Assembly: GCF_013618865.1 (NCBI RefSeq)
Contig: NZ_JABSOE010000011.1
Span: 1-64,000 of the forward strand
Reading direction: 5' to 3'
Length of the DNA stretch: 64,000 nucleotides
Source: Phocaeicola faecicola
Lineage (GTDB): Bacteria > Bacteroidota > Bacteroidia > Bacteroidales > Bacteroidaceae
This document shows, piece by piece, positions 48,469-57,406 of the stretch (positions are counted from its first letter, which is position 1; each line of letters begins with the position of its first letter). The notes under the pieces are model-generated. The model was not told where the DNA came from and did not search any database. It worked only from the letters and a program-made list of their open reading frames with translations. A program made the translations under genes and the position numbers.

Positions 48469-49431
48469 TTAAGGATGTAATGTGTCAGAGGTATATGCGG
48501 AAGAATCGGGAGCCGGAATGGTCATCGCCTTCAGTTCCTCGAAAGTTCCGTTGAAAACATTCAAGTCCACCCGTTCGTCGATTCCCGGCAATGTACCCAC
48601 ATCCGTGTGTTGCCAGAATTTCCATTCTCCTTCATAGCGTACCGAGTCCACGTAATAGTGGGCAATCCAATACGGATAGGTATTGAAGATGGAATCATTC
48701 AGGTAGCGGGTCTTGAATTTGTAGGAAGTATAGAGTATCGGTTTCACGCGATAATGCTGCTCTACCTTCCGAAGCCATATTTTCAGGTCGTTGCGCAGGC
48801 GGTCCATGTCACTGCCTTTTTTCTCGATGTCGAGTACCGGAGGCAGGTCGCCCGGTTCCAGATGAACGGAGCGGATAAAGAAATCGGCCTGTTTTTCCGC
48901 GTCTGTCTTGGGGTTGTAAAAGTGATAAGCCCCGCGGATAAAGCCGTACTCACGCGCATGGTTGAAGTTGCGGATAAAAGCAGTATCGCTGAAGTCTCCT
49001 CCTTCGGATGCCTTCATGAAAACGAACTGAATAGGGAAAGGTGTCTGCTGGGTCTTCTGCAGTTTCTCCCAGTTGATTCTTCCCTGGTGGTGTGATACAT
49101 CGAAGCCGTGAACGCTGAATCCCGACGGTACACATACTCCGTAGGCTTTTGCCCCGTAGCAAGGTTTCCAGCGGTAGGCATACGGACGGATAAAGAAATA
49201 ATAGAATCCGGCGATGAACAAGGTAGCCGTTACTCCCATCAGCAGGTAATAGAGCCAGGCAGGTGTGGAATGTTCCTTCTTGCCGGGGGAGTTGCTTTTC
49301 TTGCTTCGTCTTTGCCCACCCGTTGTCTTTCTGTACTTTTTCTCTGCCGGGGCAGAGCTGGAAGCGGTTCGTTTTCGTGTCCGGGTGCGGGGAGTTTTAT
49401 TTACCACCGTGATGGGCGGTTCTTTTACCAT
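48469..49431 (-). CDS. GH25 lysozyme-like membrane-anchored protein
   Basis: A 320-residue protein with a basic disordered N-terminus (Arg/Lys/Ser/Thr-rich, 1-55), one membrane helix (WLYYLLMGVTATLFIAGFYYFFI, about 59-81) and a GH25 muramidase domain. Catalytic-site motifs are GFDVSHHQGRINWEKL (about 109-124), FVFMKASEGGDFSD (about 137-150), GAYHFYNP (about 167-174) and PPVLDIEKKGSD (about 197-208), with the Asp/Glu pair. The enzyme should hydrolyse peptidoglycan glycan strands in the periplasm. It lies 13 bases ahead of yccF. The N-terminal half could tether it to envelope proteins or nucleic acid. Confidence 0.9.
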   Translation of the reverse strand: MVKEPPITVVNKTPRTRTRKRTASSSAPAEKKYRKTTGGQRRSKKSNSPGKKEHSTPAWLYYLLMGVTATLFIAGFYYFFIRPYAYRWKPCYGAKAYGVCVPSGFSVHGFDVSHHQGRINWEKLQKTQQTPFPIQFVFMKASEGGDFSDTAFIRNFNHAREYGFIRGAYHFYNPKTDAEKQADFFIRSVHLEPGDLPPVLDIEKKGSDMDRLRNDLKIWLRKVEQHYRVKPILYTSYKFKTRYLNDSIFNTYPYWIAHYYVDSVRYEGEWKFWQHTDVGTLPGIDERVDLNVFNGTFEELKAMTIPAPDSSAYTSDTLHP

Positions 49432-49472
49432 ATCTATTATTCTTTAGAAGTCAGTAGTGTGAGTGAGTAAAT

Positions 49473-49519
49473 AAAAGGCTGTCTTAAAATAAAACCAGTT
49501 ATTTCAAAACAGCCTTTTT
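49473..49519 (-). terminator. Terminator after the PPi-phosphofructokinase gene
   Basis: A stem (AAAAGGCTGTCTT and its complement AAACAGCCTTTT) separated by an AT-rich loop, with a T-run on the minus strand. It lies 35 bases past the stop of the PPi-PFK gene. Confidence 0.75.
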
Positions 49520-49553
49520 ATAGTTTCCTTATTCTTTACAGAGAAAAAGATGA

Positions 49554-51197
49554 TTATTTAGCTTGTTCCAGCTGCAGAGTCTTAGTAGGCTGGTCGCAAA
49601 CTTCAGTCGGACCGAAGTACTGGATAGGACCCGGGTAAACATAAGCTGTTTCCTTAGCCCAAGTGTCACGCTGAGCAGCGAATGCCTTGAAAGGAGCACC
49701 GTTCAGTTTAACCAATGCTTTCTGGATAACCGGTTTCATTTCACCGTGACGACGTTCCATGTTCATCATCATTGTGATAGGCACACCACCTGCGATCCAT
49801 TCTTCAGCAGGAGCAGTTGTGTTGCGTACTGATGACATGTAACCAGTCTTGCCGGCAGCCATCAGCATAGATGCAGTGTAACCCAGTGCATAGCAGTAGT
49901 CAGCATCGAAGTTTGACGGAGCGGCGCAACGTCCTTCGTAACCGAAGAAGTGGTGCTGAGCAGCGAACTTACCTACGTATTTGCCTTCTTCTTTCCATGC
50001 AGCCAATTTAGTAGCAACCATTTCAGACAACAGCTTTTCTGTTTCGATCAGAGATACCTGAACGTTTCCGTGCGGGTCGCGGTCCAGAGACAACTGGCGA
50101 GCTACACCTTCCGGCAGAGAAGCGTAGATCTTAGAGTTTGCTTCAGACAGCTTGCTGATGATGTAGTCACGCTGTTTAGAACGCTTGATGCTGTTGAATT
50201 CTTCACCGTTGTGAGCCAGGAAGTCATTCAGTTCGGCAATCAGGCTCTTCATAGCCGGGATGAACTCGATCAGACCTTCCGGAATCAGTACAGTACCGAA
50301 GTTGTTGCCGTCAGCAGCACGGTCGGCTACTACCTTAGCGATGTAAGTTACTACATCGTCCAGTGACATGTTCTTTTCTTCCACTTCTTCTGATACGATA
50401 CAGATGTTCGGCTGTACCTGCAATGCACATTCCAATGCAATGTGAGATGCTGAACGACCCATCAGTTTGATGAAGTGCCAGTACTTACGTGCTGAGTTAC
50501 AGTCGCGCTGGATGTTACCGATTACTTCTGCATAAGTCTTGCAGGCAGTATCGAAACCGAATGATGTTTCAATCATTTCGTTCTTCAAGTCACCGTCGAT
50601 AGTCTTCGGGCAACCGATTACCTGGATACCGTAGTTCTTTGCAGCGTAGTATTCAGCCAATACGCAGGCGTTAGTGTTAGAGTCGTCACCACCGATGATT
50701 ACCAGTGCCTTGATACCCAGTTCTTTCAGGATTTCATAACCTTTTTCGAACTGTTCAACTGTTTCCAGTTTAGTACGTCCTGAACCGATGATATCGAAAC
50801 CACCTGTGTTACGGTATTCGTCGATGATGTCGGCAGTCAGTTCTTTATATTTGTGGTCAACCAAGCCGCCAGGACCCAGGATGAAACCGTACAACTTGTT
50901 GGCAGGGTTCAATTTCTTGATACCGTCGAACAGACCGGAAATTACGTTGTGTCCGCCCGGAGCCTGACCACCAGACAAAATTACACCTACGTTCATCGGA
51001 GCGTGTGATGTTTCAGTTCCTTCTACGAACTGAATCAGTGGCATACCGTAAGTGTTAGGGAACAGTTTCTGAATCGCTTCCTGATCGGCTACAGACTGAG
51101 TAGCTTCTCCTTCTTTGACTGCAACCGCACCTTTCAATGCTTTTGGTAATTTAGGCTGGTAAGCAGCTCTCGCAATTTGTAATGCACTTTTTGTCAT
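49554..51197 (-). CDS. pfp: Pyrophosphate--fructose-6-phosphate 1-phosphotransferase
   Basis: A 547-residue PPi-dependent phosphofructokinase of the long (plant-beta-like) type. Motifs are [21 protein letters not shown] (about 71-91), [18 protein letters not shown] (about 167-184), where the GGDDS Asp signals PPi rather than ATP use, and [22 protein letters not shown] (about 197-218) with the catalytic TIDGD. Substrate residues follow in [13 protein letters not shown] and [21 protein letters not shown]. The reaction is reversible and conserves energy in anaerobes. It is monocistronic and ends at a hairpin. Codon use is like that of a highly expressed gene (GGT, GTA, CTG). Confidence 0.96.
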   Translation of the reverse strand: MTKSALQIARAAYQPKLPKALKGAVAVKEGEATQSVADQEAIQKLFPNTYGMPLIQFVEGTETSHAPMNVGVILSGGQAPGGHNVISGLFDGIKKLNPANKLYGFILGPGGLVDHKYKELTADIIDEYRNTGGFDIIGSGRTKLETVEQFEKGYEILKELGIKALVIIGGDDSNTNACVLAEYYAAKNYGIQVIGCPKTIDGDLKNEMIETSFGFDTACKTYAEVIGNIQRDCNSARKYWHFIKLMGRSASHIALECALQVQPNICIVSEEVEEKNMSLDDVVTYIAKVVADRAADGNNFGTVLIPEGLIEFIPAMKSLIAELNDFLAHNGEEFNSIKRSKQRDYIISKLSEANSKIYASLPEGVARQLSLDRDPHGNVQVSLIETEKLLSEMVATKLAAWKEEGKYVGKFAAQHHFFGYEGRCAAPSNFDADYCYALGYTASMLMAAGKTGYMSSVRNTTAPAEEWIAGGVPITMMMNMERRHGEMKPVIQKALVKLNGAPFKAFAAQRDTWAKETAYVYPGPIQYFGPTEVCDQPTKTLQLEQAK

Positions 51198-51445
51198 AAT
51201 TGTTTTTATATTTTATAAGGTGTATAAAATTCACTCTGTGGTGCAAATTTCGCTTTTTTTTCGGAAATATAAAAACGTATGCCGATAAAATTTCCATTAT
51301 GGGTGCGAAACCTTGGGGGATGAGGAGTGTGGCCGGGGTGGTTTTATTTAAAAATTCGATTTTTTGAAAGAGAAGTGGATTATTCGGGAAAAAATATTAT
51401 CTTTACCCCCGACAACTTAATTTTATAACTTAAAAAAATGGAATT

Positions 51446-51718
51446 ATGGCTAATAGAAGAGATTTGAAGAAGAATATCAATTATATTACAACTGTGTTGA
51501 CAGGTTTGTGTGCAATGGATGCTGTGAATGCTACTCAGGAAAAGAAACAGGCTTATTACCATGTGTTCATTGAAATCGCACAGCTCAGAGACGATCTGAT
51601 CAGCCGCGTAAGTTATACTGAACCGGGTAATGTGAAGGGATTCTATAAGAAACTGAATGCGGACTTGCAGGCAGGTGTAGAGAAAATCTCTGCCAAAATG
51701 GAAGAACTGGCTAAATAA
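51446..51718 (+). CDS. Conserved hypothetical small helical protein
   Basis: A 90-residue protein I do not recognise by name. It is predicted to be nearly all helical (RDLKKNINYITTVLTGLCAMDAVNATQEKKQAYYHVFIEIAQLRDDLISRVSY, then KGFYKKLNADLQAGVEKISAKMEELAK), with no signal peptide or membrane helix. It lies 5 bases ahead of the acyltransferase gene and so is cotranscribed with it. A TATCTTTA element 41 bases upstream (51398-51405) could be its -7 box. Codon use is like that of a well-expressed gene. Confidence 0.8.
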   Translation: MANRRDLKKNINYITTVLTGLCAMDAVNATQEKKQAYYHVFIEIAQLRDDLISRVSYTEPGNVKGFYKKLNADLQAGVEKISAKMEELAK

Positions 51719-51723
51719 GCGGG

Positions 51724-52278
51724 ATGAAACAAGCTATCTGCCGTTTTATTTATTTCCGCCTGCTGGGATGGAAAGCAGAGGTGTCGGTGCCGGATTTTGA
51801 TAAATGCATCATCTGTGCGGCGCCTCATACCACGAACTGGGATTTGTTTATCGGTAAGCTTTTTATCTCGGCTATCGGACGTGAGTCTGGCTTCATGATG
51901 AAAAAGGAATGGTTCTTCTTTCCTTTGGGTATATTCTTCCGCTGGATGGGAGGCATACCGGTCAACCGGAGCAAGCGTACGTCGTTGGTGGATCAGGTTG
52001 CCCAGCGCATCAGGGAGAGCCGCAAGTTTCATCTGGCCATCACTCCCGAAGGTACCCGCTCGGCAAATCCTAACTGGAAAAAAGGATTTTATTTTATCGC
52101 GCTGAAAGCGGAGGTGCCTATTGTCTTGATAGGTATCGATTATGAGAAAAAATGTATTACTGCTGGCAAGTATCTTATGCCCAGCGGAGATGTAGAGAAA
52201 GATATGCGTGAAATCAAACTTTACTTCAAGCAGTTCAAGGGAAAGCATCCGGAGAAATTCGATCTTGGAGAGATTTGA
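51724..52278 (+). CDS. PlsC-like 1-acyl-glycerol-3-phosphate acyltransferase
   Basis: A 184-residue acyltransferase of the PlsC/LPLAT family. Visible motifs are APHTTNWDLFIGK (about 35-47, a variant of the HxxxxD catalytic pattern, here H-TTNW-D), GGIPVNRSKRTSLVDQVA (about 79-96), TPEGTRSANPNWKKGFYFIAL (about 116-136, the EGTRS phosphate-binding motif) and VPIVLIGIDYEKK. The product would be phosphatidic acid or a modified lipid. The short length fits the soluble-monotopic type. It ends at a strong terminator. Confidence 0.92.
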   Translation: MKQAICRFIYFRLLGWKAEVSVPDFDKCIICAAPHTTNWDLFIGKLFISAIGRESGFMMKKEWFFFPLGIFFRWMGGIPVNRSKRTSLVDQVAQRIRESRKFHLAITPEGTRSANPNWKKGFYFIALKAEVPIVLIGIDYEKKCITAGKYLMPSGDVEKDMREIKLYFKQFKGKHPEKFDLGEI

Positions 52279-52296
52279 TTGGTAAAGCAGACGAGA

Positions 52297-52326
52297 TAAA
52301 AAAAGAGGCCCTAAGGCCTCTTTTTT
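52297..52326. terminator. Bidirectional terminator between acyltransferase and aquaporin
   Basis: A perfect stem (AAAAAAGAGGCC and GGCCTCTTTTTT, loop CTAA) with runs on both sides, for the convergent gene pair. Confidence 0.92.
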
Positions 52327-52345
52327 ATTTTTCAGGAATTACCGC

Positions 52346-53020
52346 TTATTTTTTCAGGAATTTCCATACCAGTGAACTGAATGCGGCTCCCAGGAAGGGG
52401 GCTACGATGAAGAGCCATAACTGACTGGCAGCCTGTCCGCCTTCCATGATGGCCGGACCGATGCTTCTGGCCGGGTTGACGGAGGTACCCGTGATGGGGA
52501 TACATACAATGTGGATCAGGGTAAGGGTCAGACCGATGGCAAGGCCTGCCAGGTTACCGGCTCCACGCTTTTCGTCGGTGGATCCTAATACTACAAGTAC
52601 AAAGATAAAGGTGAACACTGCCTCGGCGATGAATGCCTGTGCCATTTCTCCGCTGTCGAAGGTGTTGGCACCTGTCATTGTCGGACCGGCGTGCCCTCCG
52701 GTGCTGACCAGCAAGGAAAGAATCAGTGCGCCGATAATTCCTCCGGTAATCTGGAAAAGCATGTACATGAAGGCGTCTTTGTTTGTCATCTTGCCGTTCA
52801 GCCATACGCCCAGTGTGATGGCCGGATTGATATGGCATCCGGATATGTTACCGATGGTATACGCCATGGCTACTACAGAAAGCCCGAAGGCTAAGGCTAC
52901 TCCCAAAGTTCCCGTGCCGGCTCCTACGGTGTCGGCGGCACTCCCTGCAAATACTGCACTTCCACATCCCAGCAATACCAGGACCATGGTTCCGATTAAT
53001 TCAGCTACGTACTTTTTCAT
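52346..53020 (-). CDS. aqpZ: Aquaporin, AqpZ type
   Basis: A 224-residue channel with six helices and two NPA motifs: GCHINPAITLGVW (about 61-73) and GTSVNPARSIGPAI (about 178-191). The selectivity-filter His of water channels is seen in LTLTLIHIVCIPITGTSVNPARS, just before the second NPA, which favours water over glycerol (AqpZ over GlpF). The N-terminus MKKYVAELIGTMVLVLLGCGSAVFAG matches AqpZ. It is monocistronic. It likely carries water during osmotic shifts. Confidence 0.93.
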   Translation of the reverse strand: MKKYVAELIGTMVLVLLGCGSAVFAGSAADTVGAGTGTLGVALAFGLSVVAMAYTIGNISGCHINPAITLGVWLNGKMTNKDAFMYMLFQITGGIIGALILSLLVSTGGHAGPTMTGANTFDSGEMAQAFIAEAVFTFIFVLVVLGSTDEKRGAGNLAGLAIGLTLTLIHIVCIPITGTSVNPARSIGPAIMEGGQAASQLWLFIVAPFLGAAFSSLVWKFLKK

Positions 53021-53423
53021 AGGGCAAACAATTAATGGTTGGTTTTACTTCTTTAATTTATCATGCAGGACCGCATATATCCTGAATGTGATGGCACAGA
53101 TTGTATTAAAGTAATCGGCAAGTCTGTCGGAGGGATTTCCGCTGTGTCACGGTATCTTTGCAGAATGATGCTACGCCGAATATAGTGAAAAAAAACGGGA
53201 AAAACAATTTTGAAGGGCTTTTTGTCGTTCGATGACACTGGAAAAGTGATTCCGGACGGGGAAGGGCCGTTTCGTGAAGCCCTGTCTGCCGTCAGATTCC
53301 GCCGCTTGCGGTTGGACGGTACCGGTGAAATGATTACTTTTATGCGCCGGATGGCAATCCGGGGAACAGATGGAACGAAGAGTACCCTGACTGCCAGTCT
53401 GTAATGTGAAAGGAATTTATTTT
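53021..53423. other. Intergenic region between aquaporin and histidine phosphatase
   Basis: A gap of about 400 bases. TATCTTTG at 53153-53160 fits a plus-strand -7 element, giving a leader of about 250 bases to the phosphatase. A frame at 53210-53404 exists but would have to begin at TTG and shows no recognisable domain, so I do not call it a gene. Nothing else is supported. Confidence 0.5.
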
Positions 53424-53951
53424 ATGGAAAAGAAAACATTGAGAATTTGTCTGGTGCGGCATGGAGAGACGGAAGAAAACATCTCCCGTGTCCTTCAGGG
53501 ACATATGCCCGGAAGACTGACGGAAAATGGCAGGATGCAGATCATATCCTTGCGCTCACAACTCGACCTGAATGATTTTGACGTGGTGCTCAGCAGTGAC
53601 CTGAAGCGGGTGAAGGACACCGTGGAACTGCTGCTGGACGGGAAGCAGATAAAGTGGCTCCAGTGGCCGATGCTTAGGGAGATAGACTGGGGCAGCCTGA
53701 CGGGGATGAAAATCGCCGAGGTCAACCTGCAGCAGTTGCCTGCGGATGTGGAAACCAAGGAGATGCTTTATGACCGTGCCGGCAGGGTAGCGGATAAGTT
53801 GCGGACTGAGTATGCCGGACAAACGGTGCTGCTGGTCTCTCATGGTTTGTTCCTGCACTCGCTGATCGCACATTTCACGGGGGTACCGGTCGGGCAGCTG
53901 CATACCGTCAACCGGATGGGAAATGGGGAAGCGCGCTGGTTTGAGGTCTGA
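53424..53951 (+). CDS. Histidine-phosphatase family protein (phosphoglycerate-mutase-like)
   Basis: A 175-residue enzyme of the histidine phosphatase superfamily. The RHG motif is LVRHGETEENISRVLQGHMPGRLTENG (about 10-36, phospho-accepting His12), the Glu and Arg of the pocket lie in LSSDLKRVKDTVELLL and LREIDWGSLTGMKI, and the second His is in LLVSHGLFLHSLIAHF (about 138-153). It could be a CobC-, GpmB- or small phosphatase-type enzyme; the substrate is not identifiable. The start is set at the ATG of EKKTLRICLVRHGE; a GTG 18 bases earlier is in frame. Confidence 0.9.
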   Translation: MEKKTLRICLVRHGETEENISRVLQGHMPGRLTENGRMQIISLRSQLDLNDFDVVLSSDLKRVKDTVELLLDGKQIKWLQWPMLREIDWGSLTGMKIAEVNLQQLPADVETKEMLYDRAGRVADKLRTEYAGQTVLLVSHGLFLHSLIAHFTGVPVGQLHTVNRMGNGEARWFEV

Positions 53952-54049
53952 TTCCTCCTGCAGTAAGAAGGAAAAGCAGTATCTGGAGCGCAGGCTGGTT
54001 TCTGCATAAGAAAAGAATAGAAACTCAGGAATAAAGTTGATGGAAATCG

Positions 54050-54080
54050 TTTGATTTCTTAAATATTGTTTGTACGTTTG
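54050..54080 (+). promoter_or_regulatory. Promoter of the NlpE-like lipoprotein gene
   Basis: TTTG (54050-54053), a 19-base spacer and TACGTTTG (54073-54080): an exact match to the Bacteroidales consensus, with a leader of about 35 bases. Confidence 0.8.
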
Positions 54081-54118
54081 CATCGGGGAATAATAATATC
54101 GATTAGTAAATTTTATCT

Positions 54119-54877
54119 ATGAAAACAATACTTCCTTTAGGCATCCTGTTGTGCTGCACGGCCTGTCATACTCAGGAGAAACATGCTGAAACAGACTTGA
54201 TGGGGGACTGGTATGAAGTGATGCCGGTCAACTCACAGATTATCCAGGGTGTCAGACTCGAGGAAGGAGGAAAGGCTTCGTCCATCGGTATGAAAACGCT
54301 GCTGTATGACAAGTGGAACCTTTTGCCTGAGGACCGGCTGGTGCTCTCCGGAAGAAGTGTGGGCAATGGACAGACTATCCAGTTTGAGGATACGATGGAC
54401 ATTGTGAAGCATACGGCGGATACCCTTGTGCTGGGGAAGCATGGAACCTATCAGCGGGTGTATTGCCGTGACAGTGTGAAACAGAGCGGAGACGTACTTG
54501 ACTCGCTGGTGAGAAGAACCGATGCGGGACAGCTGGTGACGGAAACCTATGCGGGTACACTTCCTGCAGCTTCTTGCCCGGGAATCGTATACCGGATTTC
54601 CATCAGTCATTATGAGCATAGCGGGGACGGCGTTTTTCAGGCTTCCATGAAGTATCTTGAGGCGGAAGACGGAAAAGATCGTATGTATTATTTCCAGGGA
54701 CGGCAGTTTACGCTGAGGGGACATGCAGATGACCCGGATGCGGTGGTTATCCAGTTGGTTTCTTTCGATGGAATGGAAAAGCTGAGCTTTGAGAAAATGG
54801 GAACAAAGCTGGTGATGTTGGACCGTCAGATGCACCGCATTCAGTCCGAATTGAATTATTCGCTTGAGTTGCAGTAA
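54119..54877 (+). CDS. Lipocalin/NlpE-like lipoprotein
   Basis: A 252-residue predicted lipoprotein: signal MKTILPLGILLCCTAC (1-16). The first half (LMGDWYEVMPVNSQIIQGVRLEEGGKASSIGMKTLLYDKWNLLPEDRLVLSG, about 27-78) looks like a lipocalin-type barrel, and the second (YAGTLPAASCPGIVYRISISHYEHSGDGVFQASMKYLEAEDG, about 142-185) matches the NlpE N-terminal beta-barrel with one of the usual two Cys of its CxxC replaced. NlpE in E. coli senses envelope stress and copper; the role here is only inferred. It has a well-formed promoter of its own. Confidence 0.78.
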   Translation: MKTILPLGILLCCTACHTQEKHAETDLMGDWYEVMPVNSQIIQGVRLEEGGKASSIGMKTLLYDKWNLLPEDRLVLSGRSVGNGQTIQFEDTMDIVKHTADTLVLGKHGTYQRVYCRDSVKQSGDVLDSLVRRTDAGQLVTETYAGTLPAASCPGIVYRISISHYEHSGDGVFQASMKYLEAEDGKDRMYYFQGRQFTLRGHADDPDAVVIQLVSFDGMEKLSFEKMGTKLVMLDRQMHRIQSELNYSLELQ

Positions 54878-55446
54878 CGGTTTTGCCGTGTCCGACTTCT
54901 GTTTTTGAAGAAATATTGCGGAGAGCGGAAGGAGAGGCATCCGGTGGGTCATATGGAAAGTTTCTTATATAACTGATCTGCATTGCCGGATTAATATAAA
55001 ACTGTTTCTATGATGTAAAAAATGTATGACAAAATGAGGGGAAGATACAGAAAAAATGCTCGTTTGATATGGACAATTATGTTTGGGTTAAAACAAAAAA
55101 TATAAGAAAAAATCGCATAATTTTCCAAGTGTGCGTGCACATGAAAGGCTATTGTGTAAAAATGACAGATTGTTGAATAAGATACGTATAAAATGTAAAT
55201 TTGCCTGAATAGAATTTCCAAAGCAGATGATTCTCCTTTTTGCTGATTTTGAATTATTAAACACTGTCTTTCAGCATAATTTCAGACGGATGTCCAAAAA
55301 GAAAAGGTTTTAGTTGAAACTTTTTGTACATGAGGATGAAAAAAATATAGATTTTAATTTTGCTTTGTTTATTTAATTACTAAATTTGGGCATGATAACA
55401 TTTTTTTTGGATTTGTATTAAATTATTATAACCTTAATATACAGCT
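54878..55446. other. AT-rich intergenic region before the glycogen operon
   Basis: About 570 bases without a supported gene. It is A/T-rich with T-runs and short palindromes. It holds the candidate promoter of the operon near its end. A minus-strand frame (54991-55221) shows only low-complexity aromatic sequence and is not a gene. Confidence 0.55.
55359..55388 (+). promoter_or_regulatory. Candidate promoter of the alpha-glucan operon
   Basis: TTTG (55359-55362), an 18-base spacer and TAAATTTG (55381-55388). The leader to the first gene is about 50 bases. An alternative -7 element (TAATTTTG) lies at 55355-55362. Confidence 0.6.
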
Positions 55447-57390
55447 ATGAGTTATTTACGATTTGACAAAACGCTGATGACGAATTTGGAGGAATCTTTA
55501 CCTAGAGAAATTCTCCGTACCAATCGTTCGGGAGCGTACCACTGCTCTACTATTGTAGACTGCAACACTCGCAAATATCATGGTTTGTTAGTTATCCCTA
55601 TACCGGAGCTGGATGACGAAAACCATGTGTTACTTTCATCTCTTGATGAAACGGTGATACAGCACGGGGCTGAATTCAATTTGGGGCTTCATAAGTATCA
55701 CGGCGATAATTTCAGTCCTCGCGGACACAAGTATATCCGTGAGTTTGAAGTTGAGAAAGTTCCTACTACTATATATAGAGTAGGGGGCGTGGTGTTGAAA
55801 AAAGAAAAAGTGTTTGTTCATCATGAAAACCGTATTCTGATCCGTTACACTTTGCTTCAGGCTCATTCAAAGACCATCTTGAGACTGCGGCCGTTCCTGG
55901 CCTTCAGAAGTGTACGTCAGTATACTCATGAAAACAGTCAGGCCAACCGCCATTACGATGAGATTCCTAATGGTATCAAGACTTGCATGTATCCGGGATA
56001 TCCGGAACTGTTCATGCAGACCAGCTGCCAGAATACGTTCTGCTTTATTCCTGACTGGTATCGCGGAATTGAATACCCGAAAGAACAGGAAAGGGGATAT
56101 GATTTCAACGAGGACCTGTATGTACCGGGATATTTCGAGACAGAAATCAAGATGGGAGAACCCATCGTGTTCTCGGGAGGTGTATCTGAGATCAATCCTG
56201 CAGAACTGAATGCGATTTTTGAATCAGAGGTGGAACGCCGTATTCCGCGTAACAACTTTAAGAACTGCCTGATCAATGCGGCTCATCAGTTCCTGAACAA
56301 GCAGGATGGAGAATCGTATATCCTGGCTGGATATCCTTGGTTCAAATGCCGCGCCCGGGATATGTTTATCTCATTGCCGGGACTCACAATCGCCACCAAT
56401 GAACTGGATAAGTTCGAAGCAGTGATGGCTACAGCCTCAAAGGCTATCTATGCGTTCATGAACAATGAGCCTTCTTCACTGAGAGTGTATGAGCTGGAAC
56501 ATCCGGATGTGCTTCTCTGGGCAGTGTGGACCATCCAGCAGTATGCGAAGATGGTTTCACGGGATGAGGCCCGCAACAAATATGCTACCCTGCTGAAAGA
56601 CATCATGAATTACTTGCGTGAGGGCAAGCATCCGAACTTCCAGGTACATGATAACGGACTGGTATATGCCGAGGGTAAGGATAAGGCCGTTACCTGGATG
56701 AATGCGACGGTAAACAACCGCCCGGTGACTCCGCGAAGCGGATACATTGTAGAAGTAAATACATTGTGGTATAACGCACTGATGTTTGTGGCAGACCTGC
56801 TGGGTGAAGCCGGTGACAATGAGTTCGCCGATGCACTGAAGGAAATTGCCGAACGGACTAAAACAGCCTTTGTAAATACCTTCCTGAATGAATACGGATA
56901 CCTGCTCGATTATGTAGACGGTATGGTAATGGACTGGAGTGTCCGTCCGAACATGATTTTTGCCGCAGCCTTCGATTATTCTCCGCTCGATGCCAAACAG
57001 AAGAAGGGAGTCCTGGATATCGTGACCAAGGAATTGCTGACTCCGAAGGGCATCCGCTCACTGAGCCCGAAGAGTGGAGGTTACAATCCGAACTATGTAG
57101 GACCGCAGTTGCAGCGTGACTATGCTTATCATCAGGGTACAGCATGGCCGTGGCTGGAAGGTTTTTACCTGGAAGCATATTTGAAGATCTACAAGCGGAG
57201 TGCCATCTCATTTGTAGAACGCCAGCTTATCAGCTACGAAGATCAGATGTCATGCCACTGTATCGGCTCTATTCCTGAACTGTTCGACGGTAACCCGCCG
57301 TTCCAGGGTCGTGGAGCTGTGTCGTTCGCTATGAATGTGGCACAAATTCTGAGAACAATCAATTTATTGGAAAAATATGCAAATCAGTAA
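55447..57390 (+). CDS. Glycogen debranching enzyme (amylo-alpha-1,6-glucosidase)
   Basis: A 647-residue enzyme of the archaeal/bacterial GDE type (GH133-like). The N-terminal beta domain includes ILRTNRSGAYHCSTIVDCNTRKYHGLLVIPIPELD (about 22-56). The (alpha/alpha)6 catalytic domain includes YILAGYPWFKCRARDMFISLPGLTIA (about 290-315), AVTWMNATVNNRPVTPRSGYIVEVNTLWYNALMF (about 417-450) and DYAYHQGTAWPWLEGFYLEAYLK (about 559-581), with acidic catalytic residues. It would remove alpha-1,6 branches of glycogen or related glucan. It is the first gene of a three-gene operon, 16 bases before the next. Confidence 0.93.
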   Translation: MSYLRFDKTLMTNLEESLPREILRTNRSGAYHCSTIVDCNTRKYHGLLVIPIPELDDENHVLLSSLDETVIQHGAEFNLGLHKYHGDNFSPRGHKYIREFEVEKVPTTIYRVGGVVLKKEKVFVHHENRILIRYTLLQAHSKTILRLRPFLAFRSVRQYTHENSQANRHYDEIPNGIKTCMYPGYPELFMQTSCQNTFCFIPDWYRGIEYPKEQERGYDFNEDLYVPGYFETEIKMGEPIVFSGGVSEINPAELNAIFESEVERRIPRNNFKNCLINAAHQFLNKQDGESYILAGYPWFKCRARDMFISLPGLTIATNELDKFEAVMATASKAIYAFMNNEPSSLRVYELEHPDVLLWAVWTIQQYAKMVSRDEARNKYATLLKDIMNYLREGKHPNFQVHDNGLVYAEGKDKAVTWMNATVNNRPVTPRSGYIVEVNTLWYNALMFVADLLGEAGDNEFADALKEIAERTKTAFVNTFLNEYGYLLDYVDGMVMDWSVRPNMIFAAAFDYSPLDAKQKKGVLDIVTKELLTPKGIRSLSPKSGGYNPNYVGPQLQRDYAYHQGTAWPWLEGFYLEAYLKIYKRSAISFVERQLISYEDQMSCHCIGSIPELFDGNPPFQGRGAVSFAMNVAQILRTINLLEKYANQ

Positions 57391-57406
57391 ATAAGGGGGA
57401 AAGACT

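Noticed and set aside
53210-53404. Possible 64-residue gene before the histidine phosphatase
   Set aside because: It would have to start at TTG, has no recognisable domain or coding bias, and sits in the leader behind a -7 element.
54991-55221. Minus-strand 76-codon frame in the AT-rich intergenic region
   Set aside because: The translation is Tyr/Ile/Phe-rich low complexity, as expected from random AT-rich DNA, and there is no start signal.
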